Shown here one piece after another: positions 29,401 through 38,254 of a stretch of 38,390 nucleotides of DNA. Location: positions 1 through 38,390 of IMG/VR virus record IMGVR_UViG_3300050002_000026. One strand, written 5' to 3'. A program made the translations under genes and the position numbers. The number at the start of each line of letters is the position of its first letter. The first letter of the stretch is position 1. Below the pieces are notes generated by a model. The model worked only from the letters and a program-made list of their open reading frames with translations. It was not told where the DNA came from and ran no database searches. Source of the DNA: a virus.

Positions 29401-29740
29401 TGTCCTGTTTATCTGGGTTTTTATTGTTTTTTTTATCTCTTGCCCTTCTCTCGTATAGCTCAAATATTTCAAGATCGAACTTCTTTCGTTTTATTTCTAA
29501 GTCCAACTTCGCATTCTCATTTTTTATTTTAGTCTCTTTTCTATATTGGACAATCCTAAGTATAAGGAATATAATACCAATTATTGACGTAAACAGCTTA
29601 AAGCTCTCATCTATCATATCAGGAATTCTAGATAATGATTCAGTTAACACATGATCTTTGATATAGTATAAAAACGTATATCCCCACGCCATTAAGCCTA
29701 GGCCCTCTAAAAGAGACCTCCATGATTTTATGAACACCAT
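29381..29740 (-). CDS. Membrane protein with coiled coil, possible spanin-type lysis protein
   Basis: The protein has 119 residues with two hydrophobic segments (EGLGLMAWGYTFLYYIKD and FKLFTSIIGIIFLILRIVQY). They are followed by a charged coiled coil (NENAKLDLEIKRKKFDLEIF, then ELYERRARDKKNNKN) and an Asn/Asp tail. The shape resembles i-spanin or holin-accessory proteins, but the topology is not standard for spanins. It overlaps the preceding membrane gene by 13 bases. No endolysin is adjacent. Confidence 0.45.
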   Translation of the reverse strand: MVFIKSWRSLLEGLGLMAWGYTFLYYIKDHVLTESLSRIPDMIDESFKLFTSIIGIIFLILRIVQYRKETKIKNENAKLDLEIKRKKFDLEIFELYERRARDKKNNKNPDKQDNTNIDK

Positions 29741-30111
29741 TCTTTACTACGTCTATGAGCTAAAACAAAAGTTATAATGATACCAATAACTAATTTTAAG
29801 AACACATAGGATTTTCCAGCATATAAAACCATGTGTAATAAATCCAATACACACATCACAAGAATAAACTCTTTCACCCATCTATGTATACCTGTAGGAT
29901 ATAATAAACAATAAGCGATAATGATGAAATTAATAAGGGTTGTATAAAAATAAATTGCCCATACTTTCATAACACCTATATTTTCACCTTGTTTATTTAC
30001 AAAATCATAAAATAAAAACCAATCAACACGGCTATTATCCCCATACCAAAAAGATTTTATTTTGGAAACAATAGGCATTGACATCAACAGTATGTTTTTA
30101 AACATTTTCAT
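29728..30111 (-). CDS. Multi-pass membrane protein, probable lysis accessory
   Basis: The protein has 127 residues with three predicted membrane helices: VWAIYFYTTLINFIIIAYCL, FILVMCVLDLLHMVLYA and YVFLKLVIGIIITFVLA. A polar N-terminus with KSFWYGDNSRVDWFLFYDF precedes them. It lies between the holin-like gene (4-base overlap) and the coiled-coil membrane gene, so it likely takes part in lysis or superinfection control. No named family is recognised. Confidence 0.5.
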   Translation of the reverse strand: MKMFKNILLMSMPIVSKIKSFWYGDNSRVDWFLFYDFVNKQGENIGVMKVWAIYFYTTLINFIIIAYCLLYPTGIHRWVKEFILVMCVLDLLHMVLYAGKSYVFLKLVIGIIITFVLAHRRSKEWCS

Positions 30112-30332
30112 GGCTCTATTTGTTCGTCTGGATTTGGATAATCGTCCCCTGTTCGTTTCTTTGAATGGGTTACATCAAAATCTTTAGTCGCAATTAGCCC
30201 TAAGCCTAATAACATCTCAATCACTGTATGAAAATCTATTTCAACTCCATTACTGATAAAATTGTAAGCATGGTATAATATAATTAATACTCCTAACACT
30301 GTGGTTTTCCATGATTTCTGAAAATTACTCAT
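30108..30332 (-). CDS. Holin-like protein
   Basis: The protein has 74 residues: SWKTTVLGVLIILYHAYNFI, SNGVEIDFHTVIEMLLGLGL and IATKDFDVTHSKKRTGDDYP. This is a short pattern often seen in small Bacteroidota phage holins, with one or two membrane helices and a charged tail. It is the first of three membrane genes, with its own promoter 100 bases upstream, and is followed by two coupled membrane genes. Confidence 0.6.
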   Translation of the reverse strand: MSNFQKSWKTTVLGVLIILYHAYNFISNGVEIDFHTVIEMLLGLGLIATKDFDVTHSKKRTGDDYPNPDEQIEP

Positions 30333-30435
30333 ATATTTATTATTTTAAAATCTCATTGCTGTTATTAATTAATTTTAAGAGAACACCATCACTAACTTAA
30401 TCTATATAAATTAGAATACATCTGTTCATAATTTA

Positions 30436-30443
30436 CAAATGTA
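30436..30443 (-). promoter_or_regulatory. Promoter of the membrane/lysis gene group
   Basis: The minus strand reads TACATTTG, matching TAnnTTTG, about 104 bases upstream of the holin-like start. The leader between them has no frame. Confidence 0.5.
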
Positions 30444-30454
30444 TTTTTTATTAT

Positions 30455-31426
30455 TTATAACGATAAAATTTGATAAATCACAAATATTTTTATCGTACCA
30501 ACACCCCCTGTAGCTGTGGTATTAAATTTTAAAGTTAAGGGCTGGTTAATCTGACTAGTCATACTTTTCCCATATTTATCATTATCTATGCTTAATCTAT
30601 CAAGAGATACACCTACAAGTGATTTCAAAAATAGTTGATCTTGACCAGATATAATTGAATCAGTACCTAATCGAATATCATAACTTATAGAAGATGAATA
30701 CTTTGTTGTTAAGTTTTTTGAAATTAATAAACTAACCGGTTCATAAATCCTATCAGCCCCCGGCGCAGGTAATATTTCAATTAGTTTATCAGATATTATT
30801 GGATGATCTGTAAGGGTTAGCACAGTATTCTGTAATACTGGTGTCGCCCAATATCCTTGACCAGTAATAGAATTTGCTGTCCATACATCATTAACGGCTG
30901 GCAAATCAGTAAAATTAAGAAATCTAAATCCGCTGCTATTCAACAAAATAGACATGTTATCGGAAAACATATTAGTTTGAGTTGGTGTCGTCTGAAAACC
31001 TCTATTAGCAGTTTCAGCATTATTACTCCCGATCATTGAAAATGCTCTTTGATTTCCTAAATTAAAATCAATATTCGCTGTAAGTGGCGAATTTCCTGCT
31101 AAGTCAAATGTCCCTGAATTATCTGTTATCCCATTACCTGCGATAACAGGATTAGCCCCGCTACCTCCCGAGGCCGCATTAAAACCCGTATTTTCATCTT
31201 TCCATTCGTCAAAATTTGTAAAAGCAACACCGTTTTCATCTACAATTTCACTTATATCTAATTTGGTTCCTAATTGTTGGATTCCATCTTTTAATATACG
31301 ATAATCAGTATCTGTATTAAGATCTTTTGTTATTTCAAATAGTGATGCGCTACCATCCACTAATAATTCGTTTTCGTCATTTCTGATATAGAGGTAATTA
31401 CCTCTTTTTGAAAATCTATACGCCAT
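30455..31426 (-). CDS. Fibre-like virion protein, paralogue 1 (head module)
   Basis: The protein has 323 residues. The central part VIAGNGITDNSGTFDLAGNS, then PLTANIDFNLGNQRAFSMIG, LLNSSGFRFLNF, LPAVNDVWTANSITGQGYWA and IEILPAPGADRIYEPVSLLI closely parallels the next gene. The pattern of short repeats with GNG, PADx and GYW turns is that of phage fibre or tip proteins that trimerise. The N-terminal 90 residues differ from the paralogue (RFSKRGNYLYIRNDENELLV). It lies between portal and lysis genes rather than with the tail fibres, so it may be a head fibre or decoration protein. Confidence 0.55.
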   Translation of the reverse strand: MAYRFSKRGNYLYIRNDENELLVDGSASLFEITKDLNTDTDYRILKDGIQQLGTKLDISEIVDENGVAFTNFDEWKDENTGFNAASGGSGANPVIAGNGITDNSGTFDLAGNSPLTANIDFNLGNQRAFSMIGSNNAETANRGFQTTPTQTNMFSDNMSILLNSSGFRFLNFTDLPAVNDVWTANSITGQGYWATPVLQNTVLTLTDHPIISDKLIEILPAPGADRIYEPVSLLISKNLTTKYSSSISYDIRLGTDSIISGQDQLFLKSLVGVSLDRLSIDNDKYGKSMTSQINQPLTLKFNTTATGGVGTIKIFVIYQILSL

Positions 31427-31434
31427 TTTTTTTG

Positions 31435-31530
31435 TTTTTATGTATGATATTACAAGGGGTAATTACCCTTTTTTTTTAAATCTATACACTATTTTTTTTT
31501 TGTTTTTATGTATGATACTATAAGTTACAT
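31435..31530 (-). pseudogene. Remnant of a duplicated start of the fibre-like gene
   Basis: The block AATCTATACACTATTTTTTT...GTTTTTATGTATGATA at 31475-31520 repeats the start region of the gene at 31426 (AATCTATACGCCATTTTTTT...GTTTTTATGTATGATA). The minus-strand start codon ATG has become ATA, and the copy ends within 13 codons. The palindromic GGTAATTACC is present in both. It is a decayed local duplication. Confidence 0.55.
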
Positions 31531-31555
31531 AAAATTTTATAGTTTTTTTACTTCA

Positions 31556-32437
31556 TTAGTTTAAATCGATAATTCTATATGTAGCATAAAATGTTATTGT
31601 TCCTGCACCTCCTGATGAATCAGTAACTGATCGCCAGGTTAGAGGTTGATTTATAATTTGATCTGTTCCTGAAACTGTCCCATCATAATCAAAATTAACT
31701 ATATATTTACGAAAAAATCTTCCTAAATCGCTTAATATTAGTATGTTGGGATTTCCAATACCTTCAGTCCCTATTTCAAAGTTAGAAGTTATATCTCCAT
31801 TCCATACAGTTGTCACATTTGCCCCAACTGATACACTAATTATATCATATACCATATTTACACCAGGTGCAGGCAATATTTGCACTGTAAATCCATTTGT
31901 AAATACAGGGTCAACGATCGTAACTGAAGTAGTTTGAATATCAGGTGTCTCCCAATACCCCCTACCATCAACATTATTAGCTGTCCATATATCCCCAACG
32001 GCTGGGGCATTGTTACTATCAATAAATCTAAACCCTGAACTTTGAAGAATCAGACTCCTATCTTCAAATGTTAATGCCACTTGGGTCGGGGATAAAACAA
32101 TAGTCTTATCCTCAGCCGGAACATTACTATCTCCGGTTATTCTGAATAACCTAAGTGGCCCCATGTCAAATTCAATATCCGCATTAATAGGTGAAGCCCC
32201 TCCTATATTAATTACTCCATTAGTCTCAGTTAGACCATTACCAGCGATAACAGATGATATTACAGATACAGAACCAATAAATAACCAATCCGGACTACTA
32301 TCACTTGGTTCACTATTATTACCTGTTGTATTAGTCCAATAAGAATTATCATGTATAACCTTATTCCCTACCTTATAATTTATGTGTTCTTCCCAATTTT
32401 CACCTTGTGTTACTTCTGTTTTTGGTATTAAAGCCAT
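31556..32437 (-). CDS. Fibre-like virion protein, paralogue 2, with carbohydrate-binding-like N-terminus
   Basis: The protein has 293 residues. Its N-terminal 55 residues (WEEHINYKVGNKVIHDNSYW and NTTGNNSEPSDSSPDW) show the WxxxxxYxxGxxV...YW...NxxP...W pattern of a carbohydrate-binding module 5/12-like domain. The centre VIAGNGLTETNGVINIGGAS, LRLFRITGDSNVPAEDKTIV, LILQSSGFRFID, APAVGDIWTANNVDGRGYWE and VQILPAPGVNMVYDIISVSV matches the neighbouring paralogue. Both lie between portal and membrane genes. A sugar-binding role on the virion surface is inferred. Confidence 0.6.
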   Translation of the reverse strand: MALIPKTEVTQGENWEEHINYKVGNKVIHDNSYWTNTTGNNSEPSDSSPDWLFIGSVSVISSVIAGNGLTETNGVINIGGASPINADIEFDMGPLRLFRITGDSNVPAEDKTIVLSPTQVALTFEDRSLILQSSGFRFIDSNNAPAVGDIWTANNVDGRGYWETPDIQTTSVTIVDPVFTNGFTVQILPAPGVNMVYDIISVSVGANVTTVWNGDITSNFEIGTEGIGNPNILILSDLGRFFRKYIVNFDYDGTVSGTDQIINQPLTWRSVTDSSGGAGTITFYATYRIIDLN

Positions 32438-32438
32438 A

Positions 32439-34100
32439 TTATTCGTTTTCGCTTTTGTTTATATTATTATTTTCTTGCCCTGTTCCCCTTTGCTCTGGTA
32501 TTTCAGGTTCAGGGGCTATCTCTTTGTCTTTTTTAAACCGCTGTATATTATCCTTATAATCTCCAAGGTTTAATCGTTCTGCGGCTTGCTCTAAGCTCAT
32601 TAATGGTGTTCCATCACCCCCTAACATCTCTCTAACAGCTTTAACCTCTTTCATCGGATCTACATGCGGTATTCTATAACCAATAAATCTACAATTATAA
32701 TATGCCAGAGTAATCATGGCATCATTACTGTTAAATGCTTCTATTAATCCAGGAGCGCTAATTTTGTTAGAAAGCACTTGCTGAATTAAATGTAAACTAT
32801 AAATTTTCTTATAAAAATTATTGCCAAAATTATTATTATAAAAATCTATTATACTCTGCCACGTATCTAACGCTGCTTTACTTGCTGTGTAATTTGAATT
32901 AAAAGATTGTATTGCAACTTCTGGTGGAAGTTCCGCAGATGACGCGACTACGTCAAAATTAGTTTTATAAAATTCTGAATAATTACTTTCTATATCCGTG
33001 GAAAAATGGTTTAATTTTGCTCCCGCCGGTAAATTAACGGTCATATTGGAAGTGGTCTCCCTTATTTCCCTTGCCTTATCATCAGCTAGTGTAGTCCCAT
33101 CTAAATTTTTTTCTGTATCGCTTCCCAGCTTTCTGGCTATTCTTTGTTGAAAAGGGTCTTCACCAGTAGAATTAACATCATGTTCTATAGCCATGAATAT
33201 ATTTGCTGCTTGCTCTGCCTTTCCTACCGCTGCTTCTGAATATCTATCAATTTTATTGATCTTTTCTAATTGATTTGCTAATCTGCTAATCCCTCTCTTA
33301 TGATCTAATCTAAACTTATCTCCATAAACCATCCATGCAACTTCTAAACCAAGTTCATTTCTGGCTAATATACGCTCTGTTTCACTTGCTATCTTACCCG
33401 GTTTTCTTTTTGTGACATAAAATGCAACATGTTCCCCTCTTTGATTATATTCTACCCCACCATCTATAAAATTGCCACGTTCTTCTATGTCCTGCATCAT
33501 TTTTGTAGCAAACAGGGGAGCTCCTATATGTTCCCCATCTATCAATTGAACCGTTAACCCACGATCTTCAAAACGTGTTATCACCAGGCAATCACCCCCT
33601 ATAAATGCTGATTTAAAACAATCATACGCTTTTTTATGAAGATTTTCCATGCCTGAATAATCAGGAAGATTAGAATTAGCCCATAAATGGAACCTATCTT
33701 CAACTATTTTAGAGAAGTTTTCCGGTACGGTAATATTTTGAGTAGCCAAGAAATCTATATGTGGTTCAGCCTGTAGTTTTAGCCCAGTACCTATTACATT
33801 TCTAAAAAAACTATTACTTATTATCTTGGCCAGATCTGTTTTTAGATATGCATCATAAGCACGCATCCTAATTCTTCTGTGATCTATAATATTATTAAGT
33901 ACAGTTCCTAATTCCCCTACTGTTTTTTCACCATCATAATATTTAGATCTTATCGGCCACCATTGCCCAAGGTCATCCCCATAATACCCATAACTGCTAT
34001 TTGTTTTTGGTGCATCAATTTCATTTTGGACTTCTTTTTTTTGAATTTTTTCGGTTTTCCTGATTGATTTTAACCAGTTTATCGGATTGAAGTTTGACAT
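32439..34100 (-). CDS. Portal protein (lambda type)
   Basis: The protein has 553 residues from the ATG at 34100, chosen because it begins one base after the preceding stop (MSNFNPINWLKSIRKT). An upstream in-frame ATG at 34166 would overlap the connector gene by 65 bases. Portal-type features are RKYFFRN-like NSFFRNVIGTGLKLQAEPHI near 95, WANSNLPDYSGMENLHKKAY near 140, AFIGGDCLVITRFEDRGLTV near 165 and ELPPEVAIQSFNSNYTASKA near 395. The length fits lambda gpB. It is preceded by a gpW-like gene and by the terminase. Confidence 0.85.
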   Translation of the reverse strand: MSNFNPINWLKSIRKTEKIQKKEVQNEIDAPKTNSSYGYYGDDLGQWWPIRSKYYDGEKTVGELGTVLNNIIDHRRIRMRAYDAYLKTDLAKIISNSFFRNVIGTGLKLQAEPHIDFLATQNITVPENFSKIVEDRFHLWANSNLPDYSGMENLHKKAYDCFKSAFIGGDCLVITRFEDRGLTVQLIDGEHIGAPLFATKMMQDIEERGNFIDGGVEYNQRGEHVAFYVTKRKPGKIASETERILARNELGLEVAWMVYGDKFRLDHKRGISRLANQLEKINKIDRYSEAAVGKAEQAANIFMAIEHDVNSTGEDPFQQRIARKLGSDTEKNLDGTTLADDKAREIRETTSNMTVNLPAGAKLNHFSTDIESNYSEFYKTNFDVVASSAELPPEVAIQSFNSNYTASKAALDTWQSIIDFYNNNFGNNFYKKIYSLHLIQQVLSNKISAPGLIEAFNSNDAMITLAYYNCRFIGYRIPHVDPMKEVKAVREMLGGDGTPLMSLEQAAERLNLGDYKDNIQRFKKDKEIAPEPEIPEQRGTGQENNNINKSENE

Positions 34101-34101
34101 A

Positions 34102-34425
34102 TTAAAATCTGTGTAATAAACCATAACGTATACTCGTACCCCCTCTGGATACAGAAACACGTCCATTTAACCGGTTCCTGTAGGTTTCTGCTATTCTTTG
34201 CAGACCTTTAATCCCTCGTTCAAGATCTTCTATGTTTCGATATCTGGTACGCACTTTCATTTGCCCATCATCCACATCATATTCGCTAAGATCTGAAGTG
34301 TCCACGGCATCTACCATACGCAATAACATCTGATCAATTAAATTTTCTGTAGCATCTATGCGATTTTGCAAAGAAGTACACGTCTCTAAATATTGTCCTA
34401 TTGTATAAATTCTATCGTCACTCAT
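34102..34425 (-). CDS. Head-tail connector gpW-like protein
   Basis: The protein has 107 residues with a helical N-terminus and QNRIDATENLIDQMLLRMVD, then DVDDGQMKVRTRYRNIEDLE, GIKGLQRIAETYRNRL and a basic tail RVSVSRGGTSIRYGLLHRF. This fits the gpW-type connector between portal and terminase genes (lambda gpW 68 residues, longer here). It lies 60 bases after the terminase and one base before the portal. Confidence 0.65.
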   Translation of the reverse strand: MSDDRIYTIGQYLETCTSLQNRIDATENLIDQMLLRMVDAVDTSDLSEYDVDDGQMKVRTRYRNIEDLERGIKGLQRIAETYRNRLNGRVSVSRGGTSIRYGLLHRF

Positions 34426-34485
34426 ACAACAAAAGTAGGTTTTTTATTGCAAGAAAAAAATATTTATTGTATAGCCATTATAATA

Positions 34486-36540
34486 TTATTCTTGGGAAAT
34501 CATGTAGCAGTATTCCTGCCAATCCATCTTACCATATTTCTTGTTATCAAATCTCTTACATATATCTATATAGATATGTGGTGCGGCAACTGTGTATACC
34601 CTAACATCCCAAAAATGATTTACTACGTCCGAATGTTTCTTTCTCCACATAAAACCAAGTAACCTATCATCTTCTGTTTTATTTTCAATTCTGTGCTCAG
34701 ATTCAAAATGTTTAAAATACGACTTCATGTTGTATTTTCCTTTTTCCGGCATCGGATAATTCATAAATCCAGAAGGTTGATAACCATCTACACCTATTTT
34801 TAATTTCATGTTATCGCTTAACATGTCTTTTATCTGATTCACCTGGAGGATATATAAATCCACATTTTCCTTACCTCTGGTGATTATCGGGGTATCCTTA
34901 TTAACATTCCTAAACTCCTTATCTCCATACCCTCTAATAGCTAATATTAAATCTGTATCATTAATTTTTATAAATTCATAAACAAATTTTGTAAAGTGAC
35001 CTGAATCGACCAATGTTAAGTCCACCTCATAAATATTCCCACTTTCAGACATATATTTTTTATCAATTATTTTTTTTAATTCTGTCCAGGCAGAATTAGG
35101 CACATTATGTTTATAAGTCCACTTAGTCCGTTCCGCATATGTTCTGGTTTCCCTACGTGTCCTTTGTCTGCTTCTAATAAAAGTACCTATAGAACCATGA
35201 TCTATAGAATATGTCACCCCTGATGTCGTATGTGCAACTATTTCGTAATCTATCCTAACGTCTTCATTATCCTGCTCCATTATACCACCTAAATCACATA
35301 CAACCGTCAATAAAGCTATTTTACCGTTACCCTCTCTTTGTACCGTTAAATCTGGGATAACACCTATTTTATACGAACCTAGATTGTTCATTAAGTCATT
35401 TACTCTCGGTGTTTTACCCTGTTCCTTATAGGTCTGTCCTAATCTAGTGTTTTTAAATACTTTTAATTTAGATTGATTTATTGCCTCCCCAGGCGGGCAT
35501 GCCTCAAGCCATTCATATACTAATGTCTGCCATCCATCAAATGAAGAGGGTATCACCAGGGCATTTAATTGATAGCTCAACTGGTTCGGACGTTCAGGCT
35601 CTGCTGTAGCAATCCATTTACCTTTAATATTTAATTTTTTTTTATCCCGTTCTTCTATCCTGCCACCGCAACATTGACATTTATAATAAATACTATCAAT
35701 GACCAGTTTATGTTTCTCATCCAACTCGTACATAATGCCACCAAATTCATTATCACCCATTTCCACACGCCACTCAATAGGTATATAAGTTTTACAGCTG
35801 GGGCATTCCCAGTGCCATTTACGTTGGTCTCCTTTTAAAAAAATTTCTTCTATATTACTAGCACCTTCTACAGTAGGGGTACTAATAAAATAAAGCTTCT
35901 TACTATCCCCATATGAGGTAGCCCTTTTTTTTAGCAGGGAAACTATACTACCCTCTTTTCTGTCACTTCTAGGCGCAGCATCTAAATCATCAGCAAATAT
36001 TTTCTTTACCGAAAACTGTCTAAGTTTTCCCGGATTGGCTCCTGATATAATTAAGCTGCCCCCTCCAAATTGTTTTTTTAGAGCGGTATCTCCCGTACTA
36101 TTATTTTTCCTCTTTTCAACATTAGGCTTAATTAAATCCTTTAACCCTGACGCATATAATATAGGGTCAAAACGATCTGCTATAGTAGATTTAGCCATTC
36201 CGTCAGTTTCTGCCATAAAAAATATAGGTGCCGGATCTTCTGCAATTGTATAGACGATCCCTGCTACAATTAACATTGTAGTAAACCCACTTTGTGCACA
36301 TTTCATTATAGTGACACTTTCTGCAGGGCTGGTACCATGTAAATGATTAATCAATTCTATAACATAAGGGGTATATGAATAAGAGGCAAAGCCTGCTATT
36401 TTAGAAGCACTTGATGGGATATACATATTTTTTTCCACCCATTCCGAAGGAATTTCCTTATGGCTCTTGTAATCGAAAGATGTTTCGATTATTGAGGATA
36501 AGTTCTCCAAATATATTTTAGATACATCAGTTTTACTCAT
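34486..36540 (-). CDS. Terminase large subunit (GpA family)
   Basis: The protein has 684 residues. It is the ATP-driven packaging motor with a nuclease. MKCAQSGFTTMLIV (about 79-92) is the Walker A region of GpA-type terminases, and KKIFADDLDAAP has the Walker B acids D184 and D185. A zinc-binding pair WECPSCKTYIPIEW (about 245) and YKCQCCGGRIEE (about 287) is typical of gpA relatives. The C-terminal nuclease part starts with LTVVCDLGG near 405. It lies downstream of the TerS gene, separated by two small genes. Confidence 0.88.
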   Translation of the reverse strand: MSKTDVSKIYLENLSSIIETSFDYKSHKEIPSEWVEKNMYIPSSASKIAGFASYSYTPYVIELINHLHGTSPAESVTIMKCAQSGFTTMLIVAGIVYTIAEDPAPIFFMAETDGMAKSTIADRFDPILYASGLKDLIKPNVEKRKNNSTGDTALKKQFGGGSLIISGANPGKLRQFSVKKIFADDLDAAPRSDRKEGSIVSLLKKRATSYGDSKKLYFISTPTVEGASNIEEIFLKGDQRKWHWECPSCKTYIPIEWRVEMGDNEFGGIMYELDEKHKLVIDSIYYKCQCCGGRIEERDKKKLNIKGKWIATAEPERPNQLSYQLNALVIPSSFDGWQTLVYEWLEACPPGEAINQSKLKVFKNTRLGQTYKEQGKTPRVNDLMNNLGSYKIGVIPDLTVQREGNGKIALLTVVCDLGGIMEQDNEDVRIDYEIVAHTTSGVTYSIDHGSIGTFIRSRQRTRRETRTYAERTKWTYKHNVPNSAWTELKKIIDKKYMSESGNIYEVDLTLVDSGHFTKFVYEFIKINDTDLILAIRGYGDKEFRNVNKDTPIITRGKENVDLYILQVNQIKDMLSDNMKLKIGVDGYQPSGFMNYPMPEKGKYNMKSYFKHFESEHRIENKTEDDRLLGFMWRKKHSDVVNHFWDVRVYTVAAPHIYIDICKRFDNKKYGKMDWQEYCYMISQE

Positions 36541-36625
36541 ATTAAAAATATTTTATATATTTACACCTGTAGGACTCAATCCAGTCCTGTGCAAATAAAT
36601 GTTATAACTATGGATTATATACAAT

Positions 36626-36660
36626 AAAACCCACCCTTAACTAATAAAGGTGGGTTTTTT
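36626..36660. terminator. Hairpin terminator between a small gene and the terminase gene
   Basis: AAAACCCACC (36626-36635) pairs with GGTGGGTTTT (36649-36658). The T-run is longer on the plus strand, but four Ts follow on the minus strand too, so it could end the 36680 gene in the direction of the phage operon. Confidence 0.6.
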
Positions 36661-36679
36661 ATATATAACCTTTTCAAAT

Positions 36680-37042
36680 TCATTTTAAATAAGTTTTATA
36701 TAAGCTATCCCTTATATAGATTTTATCTTTTCTGTCTGTTTTTAATTCAGGTATATTAAACCATCCAGTCTTACCTTCAGGATTCATTACCCTTAATGAT
36801 CTAAAGTCATATATAGTGACCCTATTTTGGTTTGCCATCTTTCTAAATAGTTTTTTCAGTTTCTTGTTCTTGGTATCAAACAACATTAGAGTGCCCCCCG
36901 ATTTAAACATTACAAGTTGATAATCTGGTTTAACGAATACGTCCTTGGCTGTTGTTGTTTCTTCTTTTTTTTCATCAAAGCCATATAAAAAAAACAATGC
37001 CCATAAAAATACTCCACAAAAAATTAATAATTCCTTAATCAT
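36680..37042 (-). CDS. Small membrane-anchored protein upstream of the terminase
   Basis: The protein has 120 residues. An N-terminal membrane segment (MIKELLIFCGVFLWALFFLY) is followed by a soluble domain with KPDYQLVMFKSGGTLMLFDT, RVTIYDFRSLRVMNPEGKTG and WFNIPELKTDRKDKI. I do not recognise a family. It could be a lipid-anchored or periplasmic protein. It is transcribed with TerS, before a terminator-like hairpin. Confidence 0.5.
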   Translation of the reverse strand: MIKELLIFCGVFLWALFFLYGFDEKKEETTTAKDVFVKPDYQLVMFKSGGTLMLFDTKNKKLKKLFRKMANQNRVTIYDFRSLRVMNPEGKTGWFNIPELKTDRKDKIYIRDSLYKTYLK

Positions 37043-37066
37043 AATAGTTGTTATAAATTATATATA

Positions 37067-37522
37067 TTAAACCTCTATACCCATTAGTTCATCACCAAAA
37101 CCACAAGGCATGTCTTCGGCAGTTTTTATATCATCAAAATCTATTGCATTCTCATATTGGTTAATAGAATCAAAGTCTACTTCCCATGAAATGGGACATG
37201 AAAAACTGAAACACCTGCCATGAAAATAATAACCCAACATGTTTAAGATCACTTCTTGTTCTTTTTCACTTAACCCCCTGGCTTTGTTAATAAATTTTTT
37301 AAGAACCCTTTTCTTATTTATCTTACATTTTGAAAACGATCGTGCAATAAGGTAAGGTATAGATTCGTAAGATTGCTCTTCTAGGGTCTTATCATGCACA
37401 AGCACTTTATCTTCACATGCCTTATGTTTACAACCAAATCCGTTATTCACTATTGATTCGTTGTTAAAAAAACCACATATATCTGTCAGTTCATTTAAGG
37501 TAACTATTTTAATATCTCTCAT
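37067..37522 (-). CDS. Unknown protein between TerS and TerL
   Basis: The protein has 151 residues from the ATG at 37522, preferred because it follows AAACAAACATT; an ATG at 37606 would overlap TerS by 74 bases. Cysteines are in two groups: GFGCKHKACEDK near 30 and HGRCFSFSCPISWEVDF near 103. They could bind zinc. A basic middle segment (SFSKCKINKKRVLKKFINKA) could contact DNA. I do not recognise a family; its place between the terminase genes suggests a packaging or DNA-binding role, which is inference. Confidence 0.5.
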   Translation of the reverse strand: MRDIKIVTLNELTDICGFFNNESIVNNGFGCKHKACEDKVLVHDKTLEEQSYESIPYLIARSFSKCKINKKRVLKKFINKARGLSEKEQEVILNMLGYYFHGRCFSFSCPISWEVDFDSINQYENAIDFDDIKTAEDMPCGFGDELMGIEV

Positions 37523-37532
37523 AATGTTTGTT

Positions 37533-38195
37533 TTATGTTTTTTGTCCACGTCCTCTAGTATCCATAAATTCATTAATAGCATTCTCCAATTCTGCCTGCA
37601 TATCATCCTTAGCTTTCTTTACACTTATAGTTAAAGATTTCTGCATCTCCTTTTCCAAAATGGCAAGTTCTTCACGATCTTTTGCCATCATTCCTGCTTG
37701 GTTCCTTATCTCCTGCTCCATATTAATAAATATGGATTTATTGTTTATCCCAATAATTTTTCGAACTAAATCTACTGGCAATAACTCACCGGCTTTTTTC
37801 TCTATCTCTAACTTTTTTAACTCTGCGGTTCTTTCCTTTAGTTCTGCATCAGCTTTTTTAGTCCTTATTTCATAAGAGTCTAACAAGGACATCCTCGACA
37901 ATTCATCTTTTTCCCGCTGGGTCAACTTAGCCCGTTTAACAGGTTTGTTTTTTTTTACATCAACAGGAGCAGAAACCCTTTTTTTAATAACAACGGGAGC
38001 AGATACCTCTTCTACAACACTTGTAGGTTGTAATGCTCGTTCTTTAGATTTTAAAAACCGCTCATTAATTAAATTCTTATTATCTATATAACCCGTTTCA
38101 TCTTCTATCAGTTTACCCCGTCTTATATACTGCCTCAGGGTACCCGGTTTTATTGAGTACATATCCTCTACATCTTTCCTAGTGAATTTCGCCAT
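37533..38195 (-). CDS. Terminase small subunit (Nu1-like)
   Basis: The protein has 220 residues. The N-terminal winged-HTH region (FTRKDVEDMYSIKPGTLRQY, IRRGKLIEDETGYIDNKNLI) recognises the packaging site in Nu1-type subunits. The middle has a basic tract (KKRVSAPVDVKKNKPVKRAK) and the last 120 residues form a long coiled coil (ELSRMSLLDSYEIRTKKADA, ELKERTAELKKLEIEKKAGE). It is the first virion gene after a promoter region with repeated TGTAAC boxes. Confidence 0.75.
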   Translation of the reverse strand: MAKFTRKDVEDMYSIKPGTLRQYIRRGKLIEDETGYIDNKNLINERFLKSKERALQPTSVVEEVSAPVVIKKRVSAPVDVKKNKPVKRAKLTQREKDELSRMSLLDSYEIRTKKADAELKERTAELKKLEIEKKAGELLPVDLVRKIIGINNKSIFINMEQEIRNQAGMMAKDREELAILEKEMQKSLTISVKKAKDDMQAELENAINEFMDTRGRGQKT

Positions 38196-38254
38196 AACGT
38201 TTAATCTGTTTATCCAACCATTCTATCTTTGGTTCTTATTTGTTTGTTTTTATG

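Noticed and set aside
34394-34662. Plus-strand frames at the terminase end and connector start
   Set aside because: They overlap the coding C-terminus of the terminase and the 60-base spacer and have no coding features.
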